Assembly (NCBI RefSeq): GCF_013385825.1
Contig: NZ_JACAPG010000002.1
Span: 590,807 to 654,806 of the forward strand
Length of the DNA stretch: 64,000 bases
DNA from: Pseudomonas reactans
GTDB taxonomy: Bacteria > Pseudomonadota > Gammaproteobacteria > Pseudomonadales > Pseudomonadaceae
Direction of reading: 5' to 3'
The translations under genes and the position numbers were made by a program. Positions within the stretch are counted from its first letter, which is position 1, and every line of letters starts with the position of its first letter. Of this stretch, positions 51,679 to 59,050 are shown piece after piece. The notes under the pieces are model-generated. The model made no database searches, was not told where the DNA came from, and saw only the letters and a list, made by a program, of their open reading frames with translations.

Positions 51679-52112
51679 AGCGACGCCGCCTCGAAGGCGC
51701 GCAGCACACGCAGCGCGGCTTCCATATCGCTGTGGGGAATATCGGCCAGCACTTCCTTGCGCAGACGCACCAACTGCACTTCCACCGCTTGCACCAGCTC
51801 GCGGCCACGCTCGGTCAGGCTCAAGGCCTTGGCGCGACGGTCATGGATGTCTTCGGTGCGGCACACATAACCGTCGGTGCACAGGCGATCGAGCAGGCGC
51901 ACCAGCGACGGGCTTTCCATCCCCGACGCCTGGGCGACTTTGACCTGATGCACACCATCGCCCAAGCGGCCGATCATCAACAACGGCACGGCGCAGGCTT
52001 CGGAGATGCCATAGCTCACCAGCGTGGTCTGGCAGATTTTGCGCCAGTTACGGGCGCCCACCACCATGCTGCTGCTCAGGTTCATCTGGAGTTGTTCGAG
52101 GGATTGAGGCAC
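51675..52112 (-). CDS. MarR-family regulator of the efflux operon
   Basis: The protein has 145 residues with a winged-helix fold: VHQVKVAQASGMESPSLVRLLDRLCTDGYVCRTEDIHDRRAKALSLTERG in three blocks, the DRRAK wing being typical of MarR. It starts with GTG (52112); no good Shine-Dalgarno is visible. It is the first gene of the coupled efflux operon (4-nt overlap with the FUSC gene). A 16-nt dyad just upstream is the likely operator, so the protein probably represses its own operon until it binds an aromatic or phenolic ligand. Confidence 0.9.
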   Translation of the reverse strand: MPQSLEQLQMNLSSSMVVGARNWRKICQTTLVSYGISEACAVPLLMIGRLGDGVHQVKVAQASGMESPSLVRLLDRLCTDGYVCRTEDIHDRRAKALSLTERGRELVQAVEVQLVRLRKEVLADIPHSDMEAALRVLRAFEAASL

Positions 52113-52128
52113 TGGATAGTTCGCATAC

Positions 52129-52144
52129 AGTTAGTTTGCTAACT
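52129..52144. promoter_or_regulatory. Probable MarR operator
   Basis: AGTTAG-TTTG-CTAACT is a perfect 6-bp dyad 17 nt upstream of the marR GTG. It lies immediately downstream of the proposed -10 and overlaps the expected transcription start, so a bound dimer would block initiation. The pairing of this site with the adjacent regulator is inference from position. Confidence 0.6.
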
Positions 52145-52147
52145 ATC

Positions 52148-52176
52148 AATATGGTGGATGGATCCAAATGCGTCAA
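52148..52176 (-). promoter_or_regulatory. Promoter of the MarR-FUSC efflux operon
   Basis: On the minus strand TTGACG (52171-52176) and CATATT (52148-52153) are 17 nt apart (5/6 and 4/6 matches). The start point would fall within the dyad at 52129-52144. Confidence 0.55.
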
Positions 52177-52425
52177 GTTTTGAAACAATTTAGCGGATGG
52201 GTGGTGGGCAGTTGGGTAAGTAAAGCGGGTTTGGGCGCGGGTGCAGGATTTTCTGACGCTGCAAAATGCCTGCGAGGTTGTCGTCCAGTCGAGATAGAGG
52301 CCGACTGGCACTTCGCAATCGCAAGCAGCCAGCTCCCACAGTTCGATCAATTTAGGTTTCAGGACTGCTGTTCGCCTGGGCGTCCAGGCGGTGTTGGATT
52401 TCGCCCAACATTTCCAAGCGCCCTA
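52177..52425. other. Gap with a degenerate REP-like sequence
   Basis: No gene is supported here. At 52303-52340 the minus strand reads TGTGGGAGCTGGCTGCTTGC, a decayed REP-like unit without a matching inverse. Small frames on both strands lack ribosome binding sites and recognisable products. Confidence 0.45.
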
Positions 52426-53898
52426 TTACTCCCCGATTAACCTCAGGGCCTCTTCCTCGATAAACTCAAACACCTCCTCCGCCACGCTGTACTGAAACTG
52501 CTTGCGCCGATGCTTCGAAACCTTGCCCTCGTTATCCAGGCACATCATCACCAGCTTCGACAGATCACTGCCGCGCACGTCATAACGCTGGTTCACGGCC
52601 TTGATCACGCGGTCGTAGCGGTCGAGGAATTCGGTTTCTTCACGCAGTTCCACTTCCAAGGCGCGTCGAGCCATTTGCAGGGTGAATTCGACACAACGCG
52701 TGGCGTCCCAGTAGCGGTAAATCGAGGGGTGGCCGATGAACTCGAAGGCCATTTCATCGCCATCCAGCCACGTGACGCTCCAGAACTCCCAAGTGGGTTG
52801 GGAGAACGCCTTGAGCGCTTCCAGATAGGCCGCCTCTTCGTGTTTCATCGCAACGGAAACAGGCAACAACAGCCCGTTCTCCAGCGCGCCGTAGTGGCAG
52901 AGTGTCTGGTGGATCAGGAAGCGGGACAGGCGCCCGTTACCGTCCATGAATGGATGCAGGAACACAAAGCCGAAAGCCGTGACGGCAGCCGCCACCAATG
53001 GGTCAACCTCTCTCACAGGCTGGTTGGCGAATGCCATCAACTCTTCCATCAGGTCCCGACAGAGTGCCGGAGCAGGCGGTACATAGCTGACACCCGCTGC
53101 GCCACGCAAGCCGTTGTGCAGGTGGTTTTGTTCATGGCGGAATGCGACGGCTTTGTCGAACGGATTGGAAACGGTGCTGTTTTGCAGCTCGACCAAGTAG
53201 TCCTCTGTCAGCAGTCGGCCTTCATGAGCCTGGCGTAAGAGTTGGACGAACCGACGGGACTTTTCTTCGCTGGGTTGTTCTTTTTCGATGGCGAACGAAT
53301 CGCGGGTTTCGTGGAGATAGGCCCACTGGATCGCGCGGTCAATCATTTCTGAAGGCAGGGTTGCCATGAAAGATCTGGCGCGACCCAACACATCAAGCGC
53401 CAACAACGTCTCTAACTCAGGCGTTCTCTCCACAGTTGCGCAGTAATGCAGAGAACCCAGGCCATTAAAATCAATTCGCCAACGACTGTTGCGGATGCTT
53501 GGGCCAGTCACATAGCGCTCGGGATCAAACAAGGCAACAACACGCCCCCGAACAGGTAGTGCGTAATCAAGCGCGCGCCCGGTAAATCCTTCCCACAAAT
53601 AACAGGCTTTACGGATAAAGGCGCCATGGGGGGATTCCGCCAAACCGGCCAAAAATGGCTCCGGACCAAGACGTTCAAAAACCTGGGCAAGTATGGCGAG
53701 ATTCACACCCTCATGCTTGAGTGCAAACAGCACGTGCTCAAACAGGGCATGTTGCGCAGGTGCGACGGTATGCGGAACCGCCAGGCAGTTGCCGATCAAG
53801 GTGATTCTGGTCACGGGTTTGATCATCGCGACGCGGTGAGGCGGGATGACCTTTAAATCCAGCGATTCGCAGAGATGAGCATATCCGACTGTCGCCAA
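52426..53898 (-). CDS. Fic-domain protein (probable AMP transferase)
   Basis: The protein has 490 residues. The Fic motif is complete: HPFMDGNGRLSR (315-326), with catalytic His315 and the phosphate-binding GNGR loop. Upstream, QWAYLHETRDSFAIEKEQPSEEK holds the place of the inhibitory helix; the usual (S/T)xxxE(G/N) reads S201FAIE205-K, with Lys instead of Gly/Asn, while the inhibitory Glu is kept. Fic enzymes transfer AMP to Tyr, Ser or Thr of target proteins. The start appears to be TTG 53898, behind GGGGA at 9 nt. It is a single-gene unit under an A-tract-rich upstream region. The target is unknown. Confidence 0.9.
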   Translation of the reverse strand: MATVGYAHLCESLDLKVIPPHRVAMIKPVTRITLIGNCLAVPHTVAPAQHALFEHVLFALKHEGVNLAILAQVFERLGPEPFLAGLAESPHGAFIRKACYLWEGFTGRALDYALPVRGRVVALFDPERYVTGPSIRNSRWRIDFNGLGSLHYCATVERTPELETLLALDVLGRARSFMATLPSEMIDRAIQWAYLHETRDSFAIEKEQPSEEKSRRFVQLLRQAHEGRLLTEDYLVELQNSTVSNPFDKAVAFRHEQNHLHNGLRGAAGVSYVPPAPALCRDLMEELMAFANQPVREVDPLVAAAVTAFGFVFLHPFMDGNGRLSRFLIHQTLCHYGALENGLLLPVSVAMKHEEAAYLEALKAFSQPTWEFWSVTWLDGDEMAFEFIGHPSIYRYWDATRCVEFTLQMARRALEVELREETEFLDRYDRVIKAVNQRYDVRGSDLSKLVMMCLDNEGKVSKHRRKQFQYSVAEEVFEFIEEEALRLIGE

Positions 53899-53943
53899 GG
53901 TGAGCTTCCCCAGAAAAAATTCACTTGAGCGATTAAAACCCAG

Positions 53944-54001
53944 TTTTTTTTACCTCTCACCATTTTTTTTTACATTATCGTGTTTCAGCAAAGTTTTTTT
54001 T
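53944..54001 (-). promoter_or_regulatory. Three near-phased A-tracts upstream of fic
   Basis: Runs of 8, 9 and 8 T on the plus strand (A on minus) at 53944-53951, 53963-53971 and 53994-54001, each followed by AC. Their centres are about 20 and 30 nt apart, close to two and three helical turns, so the DNA should be curved. It lies 46-103 nt upstream of the fic start and may serve as an UP element or as a binding site for an H-NS-like protein. Homopolymer runs may also vary in length. Confidence 0.5.
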
Positions 54002-54245
54002 ACACCTCTCGCCCACCCCGCAACATCAAATTCAACTCATCCACCACCTCAGCCCAATCCGCATCCTCCAGAATCTCCTCGCGTAAAAACGCCTTCTGGC
54101 TGTCCGTCCAGAAAAACGCATCCGCCAGTTTCAACTCCGGTTTGAGCGGCGAATGCACCGCCACAAATTTCTCGATACTCACCGGGTCATCCGGCAAACC
54201 CAGCTGTTTGAACAATGACGGCAAGCTATGCACGGGCGATTCCAT
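54000..54245 (-). CDS. DUF2789-family protein
   Basis: The protein has 81 residues, MESPVHSLPSLFKQLGLPDD and so on, with the DUF2789 pattern SLFKQLGLPDDPVSIEKFVAVH and ADAFFWTDSQKAFLREEILEDADWAEVVDELNLMLR in separate blocks. The fold is probably a small helical bundle; the function is unknown. AGGAGC lies 6 nt before ATG 54245, so a start nine codons upstream is rejected. Its TAA stop is part of the third A-tract of the fic upstream region. Confidence 0.85.
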   Translation of the reverse strand: MESPVHSLPSLFKQLGLPDDPVSIEKFVAVHSPLKPELKLADAFFWTDSQKAFLREEILEDADWAEVVDELNLMLRGGREV

Positions 54246-54278
54246 GGCGGGCTCCTGATAAAAAAGTGTCAACCCAGT

Positions 54279-55883
54279 CTAGCGGCAGCCCTCGGGTTGT
54301 GCCGACAGAACGTTGCACAGCACGAACAACCGCGCCCGCGCGCCGCCGCCATCCTGACGACTGAGTTCGCGCCAGCCTTCGGGCAGCGGGGCGAAATCGT
54401 CGGGGGCTTCGTTGCTGCTGATCAACCACACGCGGCGGGTCTCGGCGGGCAGTGCCGACAGGTGGTCGAGGTAGATGCGCCCGCCATCCTGGTCCACCAG
54501 GGTGCCGAAGCCGTAGGCATTCGGCCGGGTGGGTGTGCCGTCGGGTTTGGGCGGGGTGAAGAGCTGCAACTGGGCGTCGGTCTGGTCGTAATACACATAA
54601 CTGAGGTACCACATCATGTCGCTGAGGACGATGCGGTCGTCTTCCTGATAGTTGCGGTTGACGAACTCCACCGGCACGTTGAATTGGTCGTGTTCATCTA
54701 CCGTGAAGTTGTTCTTCAAGCCCACCAGCTCCACGCCGACAAACAGCACGAACAGTGCTGCCCCCAGTAATGAAAACCGTGATGGCAGACGATCGATGGC
54801 CATCGCCAGCAGGATCGGCAAACCCAGGGCATACACCGTCAGGTAACGTTCGATAAACACCGGGGAAATAAATGACACCCCGTAGACCAACAGCAGTGGC
54901 AACAGGAAAAACAGCGCCAACAGGCTGGCCGGCCGATAGCGCTCACGGTCACGCCAAGCGGTGGCAAACACGACAGCCACCAGTAGCAACGGGAACAGCC
55001 AGAACAGCGGCGACCAGAAACCGACACCTTCGTCTTGAAGCACAAACTGCCACATCATCGACGGCAGGGAGAACAGGCTGACCGGCTCTTCCCAGCCAAT
55101 ATCACCGCCCACCTTGAGCTGCTCGACATGCTGCACCAAGTCCAGCAGGTTCGGCAGCCAAGGCAGGTACAGCAGCACAATCGTGGCGTTGGCCACCCAC
55201 CACGCCGGGCGCGTGATCAGGCGTTGGTCGCGCGGCACCGTGCCACTCAGCACGCCCAGGTAAGCCCAATGCACCAGCACACACAGCGCGGTGAAGTAAT
55301 GGGTGTAGAAACCGGCCGTCATCAACACGACATACGCCACCAGATACCGCGTGCGCTCAGGTTGGCGTACCCAGTAAACCAGCGCCAGCGTGGCGCCCAG
55401 CAGCCACACACCCAGCAGCGAATACATGCGCACTTCCTGGCTGTAGCGCACCGCCGTCGGCAACAGCGCCAGCAGTATCCCTGCCAGCACCGCCGCACGG
55501 CGGGTGGACAGTTGCCGCGTCAGCCAGATGCCCAAGCCCACGACGACCACGCCGGGAATGGCACTCATGCCGCGAATCGACCAGATGCTGTCGCCGAAGA
55601 GTTCGATCCAGCCGCGCAGCAGGAAAAAATACAACGGCGGGTGTACATCGTGTGCCGCGTGGAACCACAGGTCGCCCAAGGCGTATTCGCTGAGCAGCAG
55701 GCTAGAGCCCTCGTCGCCCCAAATCGCCGCCGACGTCAGGTTATAAAAACGCAGGGCCATGGCCAGCGCCAGGATCGGCACCCACCAGAGACGGCTGATC
55801 CAGCCGGCACCTTCCCAACTGAAGCGGTTGAGTGCGGGTAACGTCCCGACCTTTTCGTTTTGCTCTACCACAGACCGACGCAC
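54279..55883 (-). CDS. GT39-type (PMT_2) membrane glycosyltransferase
   Basis: The protein has 534 residues with about ten membrane helices. It has the GT-C signatures AAIWGDEGSSLLLSEY (acidic DE pair in the first periplasmic loop) and HDVHPPLYFFLLRGW, as in Pmt/ArnT-like enzymes that use a polyprenyl-phosphate sugar and modify protein or lipid in the periplasm. A soluble C-terminal domain of about 120 residues ends PEGCR. The start is probably GTG 55883, with AGGGGA 5 nt upstream. It is divergent from the 722-residue secreted protein gene (168-nt gap). The acceptor is unknown. Confidence 0.8.
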   Translation of the reverse strand: MRRSVVEQNEKVGTLPALNRFSWEGAGWISRLWWVPILALAMALRFYNLTSAAIWGDEGSSLLLSEYALGDLWFHAAHDVHPPLYFFLLRGWIELFGDSIWSIRGMSAIPGVVVVGLGIWLTRQLSTRRAAVLAGILLALLPTAVRYSQEVRMYSLLGVWLLGATLALVYWVRQPERTRYLVAYVVLMTAGFYTHYFTALCVLVHWAYLGVLSGTVPRDQRLITRPAWWVANATIVLLYLPWLPNLLDLVQHVEQLKVGGDIGWEEPVSLFSLPSMMWQFVLQDEGVGFWSPLFWLFPLLLVAVVFATAWRDRERYRPASLLALFFLLPLLLVYGVSFISPVFIERYLTVYALGLPILLAMAIDRLPSRFSLLGAALFVLFVGVELVGLKNNFTVDEHDQFNVPVEFVNRNYQEDDRIVLSDMMWYLSYVYYDQTDAQLQLFTPPKPDGTPTRPNAYGFGTLVDQDGGRIYLDHLSALPAETRRVWLISSNEAPDDFAPLPEGWRELSRQDGGGARARLFVLCNVLSAQPEGCR

Positions 55884-56051
55884 CTCGATTCCCCTGATTG
55901 CCCAAGCGCAAACACCGCCACTCTAGGACAAAAGACCCAGGCTGGCTGCTGGAATCGGACAAATCAGCAATTTGTGCAGGGCTTCTCCGAAGCAACCTTA
56001 GGAACACGCTATTATTGCCCTCCTCCAAGGACTCAGGATCAAGGACACGTC

Positions 56052-58220
56052 ATGCGCATCGGTTTTCTGTCACCCCTGGCACTGGCACTGCTTGCCGGCA
56101 TCACCCAACAGGCCCAGGCCAGCTCTGACGACTCGTGTTACCCCGATTGGCGCGTCTCGCGTGACAGCCTCGATTCCTGCAGTAACCTGCCCTTCCTCAG
56201 CCCCGGCAATGACAGTCGCGTCAACCTGCGCCTGCTGCTGGCGGACAAACAGGCCGAACCGCTTACCCCTAACGCCCTGAGCGAAGATGATCTGTCCCAG
56301 GGCTTTGGCCTGGTGCCCTTCCCGGTCTATCGCCTGGCGCCTATCCCCGCGACAAACGATGAGCCCGACAACAAGCCGGACAATTCACGCACTGCCGAAC
56401 TCGAGACCCTACTCAAGCCCCTGGGCATCCAGCGCGACGAGTACGAGAGCGCAGGCGAAGCGTTCCTGACTGGCGAAGGCAGCCGTTGCCGCAGCAACGA
56501 TGATGACAGCGCCACGGCCTTCATCAGCCAGGTGATCAAGGCCGACATGCCGGCAGCCGAGCGTGAGTTGTTGGTAAAGGCGCGCTTGCAACTGCTCAAG
56601 GCCTGTTCGTGGGAAGGCCAGGTGGTGGACGCCCAGCAGATCCAGTCCAACGACGGCCAACTGTTCCGCACCTACCTGCAAGCCGCCGCCGACTTCTACA
56701 GCGGTCGCTTTGGTGACGCTGAGCGCGGTTTCGCCGCCGCCAACGCCAGCCAAGTGCCTTGGCTGAAGGAAACCGCGCTGTATATGACTGCGCGCACGTC
56801 TTTGAACCAGGCCCAGGCCGAAGCCTTTGACGAGTACGGCATACCGCAGCTTGAGCATGTGGATAAGTCCGCCCTGAGCCATGCCGAGGAAGGCTTTCTC
56901 GGTTACCTGAAAACTTATCCACAGGGCGACTACCTGGCCTCCGCCCGTGGCCTGTTGCGCCGTGTCTATTGGCTGGCCGGTGACAACACCAAGCTCGCCG
57001 AGGCCTTCGGCTGGGCAATGACCGAGGCAACGGACGCACAGCGCAATGTGTCGGTGGATGAGCTGGTGGAGGAAGTCGACCTCAAGCTGTTGATGGTCAA
57101 TAGCGAAACCGTCAGCACGCCGATGATCCAGTTTGTCAGCGACCTGATGGTGATGCGCGGTGGCAACCAGCCCGCCCTCTCCCGCACCGACCTGGAAAAG
57201 CAGAAAGCTGCGTTTTCCAGCGCGCCGGAGCTGTATGACTACTTGCTCGCGGTGTCTGCGCTCTATACCGAGCATCAGCCGGACGCTGCGCTGAAACTAT
57301 TGCCCCAGAACGTGCCGTCGAGCCTGAATTACTTTGCCTTCAGCCAGCAGACCCTGCGCGCGCTGGCGCTGGAAGCCAAGCAAGACTGGAAAGGCGCCGA
57401 ATCCCTCTGGCTGCAATTGCTGCCGCTGGCAAAATTGCCGCTGCAACGCGACCAGCTGGAATTGGCGCTGGCGATGAACTACGAACGCAGCGGCCAGTTG
57501 GCCAAGGTGTTTGCCGCCGATTCGCCGATCAGCGCCAAGCAGGTGCGTTACATCCTGCTGCGCAACGTCGCCGGTCCCGAGTTGCTGCGCCAGCAGATCG
57601 CCCAGGCCAGCGATCCGCTGGAACGCCAGACCGCACAATTCGTGCTGCTCTACAAAGACCTGCTGCGCGGTCAGTACGCCACCTTCGCCGACGACCTCAA
57701 GCAACTGCCAGCCTCCGCTCCGGATGACAAACTGGGCACCAGCCTGGGCTACGTCTACAGCGCCAGCCAGACCTTGAAATTGTTCCAGTGGAACGGCGAC
57801 AAAGCCGAGTCCGGCTACGCCTGCCCGAGCATCACGCAAATCGCCGCGACCTTGCAGAGCGATGCCAAACACCCACAGGGCCTGAACTGCCTGGGTGAGT
57901 TCATCCTGCGTAACGGCCTGGACGGCATGCCGTTGGAACAGGCACGCGCCGCCGGTAGCCTGGGCAGCAGCGCATCGGACTTCAAGGGTGAAACCTTCTC
58001 GCGCCTGGACGGCTACAAACAGGTGATCGGCAACGCCAAGGCCCCCAAGAATGACAAGGCCTACGCCCTGTTCCGCGCCATCAATTGCTACGGGCCGTCG
58101 GGCTACAACAGTTGCGGCGGCGTCGATGTGGAGCCTGCGGTGCGCAAGGCCTGGTTCCGCCAGCTGAAAACCAGCTACGCCGATACCCAGTGGGGCAAAT
58201 CGCTGCAGTACTACTGGTGA
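56052..58220 (+). CDS. Large secreted protein of unknown function, TPR-like
   Basis: The protein has 722 residues with a signal peptide (1-24, QAQA-SSDDSC). The mature part is largely helical, with repeats that resemble tetratricopeptides (AERELLVKARLQLLKACSWEGQVVD, then FGDAERGFAAANASQVPWLKETALYMTARTSL in blocks) and scattered Cys (CYPDW, SCSNLPF) near its ends. No family is recognised. AAGGAC precedes ATG 56052, and a -10-like TATTAT lies at 56010-56015. The stop overlaps the GTG of the DUF3142 gene, so the two exported products are made together. Confidence 0.75.
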   Translation: MRIGFLSPLALALLAGITQQAQASSDDSCYPDWRVSRDSLDSCSNLPFLSPGNDSRVNLRLLLADKQAEPLTPNALSEDDLSQGFGLVPFPVYRLAPIPATNDEPDNKPDNSRTAELETLLKPLGIQRDEYESAGEAFLTGEGSRCRSNDDDSATAFISQVIKADMPAAERELLVKARLQLLKACSWEGQVVDAQQIQSNDGQLFRTYLQAAADFYSGRFGDAERGFAAANASQVPWLKETALYMTARTSLNQAQAEAFDEYGIPQLEHVDKSALSHAEEGFLGYLKTYPQGDYLASARGLLRRVYWLAGDNTKLAEAFGWAMTEATDAQRNVSVDELVEEVDLKLLMVNSETVSTPMIQFVSDLMVMRGGNQPALSRTDLEKQKAAFSSAPELYDYLLAVSALYTEHQPDAALKLLPQNVPSSLNYFAFSQQTLRALALEAKQDWKGAESLWLQLLPLAKLPLQRDQLELALAMNYERSGQLAKVFAADSPISAKQVRYILLRNVAGPELLRQQIAQASDPLERQTAQFVLLYKDLLRGQYATFADDLKQLPASAPDDKLGTSLGYVYSASQTLKLFQWNGDKAESGYACPSITQIAATLQSDAKHPQGLNCLGEFILRNGLDGMPLEQARAAGSLGSSASDFKGETFSRLDGYKQVIGNAKAPKNDKAYALFRAINCYGPSGYNSCGGVDVEPAVRKAWFRQLKTSYADTQWGKSLQYYW

Positions 58221-58921
58221 AACACCTGTGGCTCGGCTTGCTATTGCTGGCAAGCCCAGCCTTCGGCGCCGTCGACGCCCGCGACTATGACGCCTTCTGG
58301 CTGTGGAGCGGCGTATCACCACAGCCGGTGCTCAAGCAGGCGAAAACCCTGTACATCCTCCAGGGCCAGATCAACGCCAAGCGCCGCACGCCCCAGCGCG
58401 GCGTGCAGATGATTGCCCAAGGCATCAGCGTGCCGCGCCTTACCGAAGGCGACATCTGGATCGTCTACCGCGCCCACACCCTGCACTGGCCCGAGCAGGT
58501 CTACCGCCAACTGTTCGGCCAGGTGCAACGCTGGCGCGATGCAGGCAACCCGGTCATCGGCATTCAGATCGACTTCGACGCCCGCACTCAGTACCTGCAT
58601 GAATACGCCGACTTCCTGCGCGACCTGCGCCAGCGCCTGCCCGCCGACCTGCGCCTGAGCATCACCGGCTTGATGGACTGGAGCAGCAACGCTGACCCGG
58701 CTGCCATCGCTCAACTCAAAGGGGTGGTGGATGAAGTGGTGGTGCAAACGTATCAGGGGCGGCACAGCATCCCGGATTACGCGGCGTATTTGCCACGGAT
58801 GAACCGGTTGGGGTTGCCGTTCAAGATTGGCTTGATTCAGGGTGGAACGTGGGAGGCACCAAGGTATTTGCAGGGGAACGAGTGGTTTCGGGGGTACGTG
58901 GTGTTCTTGCAAAACCCATGA
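58217..58921 (+). CDS. DUF3142 exported protein
   Basis: The protein has 234 residues with a signal peptide (KHLWLGLLLLASPAFG-AVD). The DUF3142 core is visible: YDAFWLWSGVSPQPVLKQA at the start, IGIQIDFDARTQYLHEYADFLRDLRQRLP in the middle and VVVQTYQGR further on. The arrangement of Asp residues after a strand suggests a TIM-barrel-like glycoside-hydrolase fold, but no activity is established. The start is GTG 58217, overlapping the upstream stop by 4 nt (GTGA). A REPIN follows. It probably acts in the same envelope process as the upstream protein. Confidence 0.78.
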   Translation: MKHLWLGLLLLASPAFGAVDARDYDAFWLWSGVSPQPVLKQAKTLYILQGQINAKRRTPQRGVQMIAQGISVPRLTEGDIWIVYRAHTLHWPEQVYRQLFGQVQRWRDAGNPVIGIQIDFDARTQYLHEYADFLRDLRQRLPADLRLSITGLMDWSSNADPAAIAQLKGVVDEVVVQTYQGRHSIPDYAAYLPRMNRLGLPFKIGLIQGGTWEAPRYLQGNEWFRGYVVFLQNP

Positions 58922-58936
58922 GGGTTCACCATGACC

Positions 58937-59038
58937 TGTAGGAGCGAGCTAGCTCGCGAAAGACGTCAACGATAACGCAGCGCTATCAGGTAGCCGCGCG
59001 TCGTCAATACGTTTTTCGCGAGCAAGCTCGCTCCTACA
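58937..59038. repeat. REPIN
   Basis: TGTAGGAGCGAGCTAGCTCG at 58937 and an inverse copy ending GCTCGCTCCTACA at 59038 flank about 55 nt. It lies between the convergent DUF3142 and TonB-receptor genes. The first copy reads GAGCTAGCTC where the second reads GAGCAAGCTC, so one arm has drifted. Confidence 0.82.
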
Positions 59039-59050
59039 GTGGGTGGGGAA

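Noticed and set aside
52048..52440. Small frames on both strands between the MarR and Fic genes
   Set aside because: They overlap the promoter/operator and a decayed REP, have no ribosome binding site, and the products look random.
53944..54001. The three T-runs considered as intrinsic terminator tails
   Set aside because: No GC-rich stem precedes any of them on either strand, so they were called as A-tracts instead.
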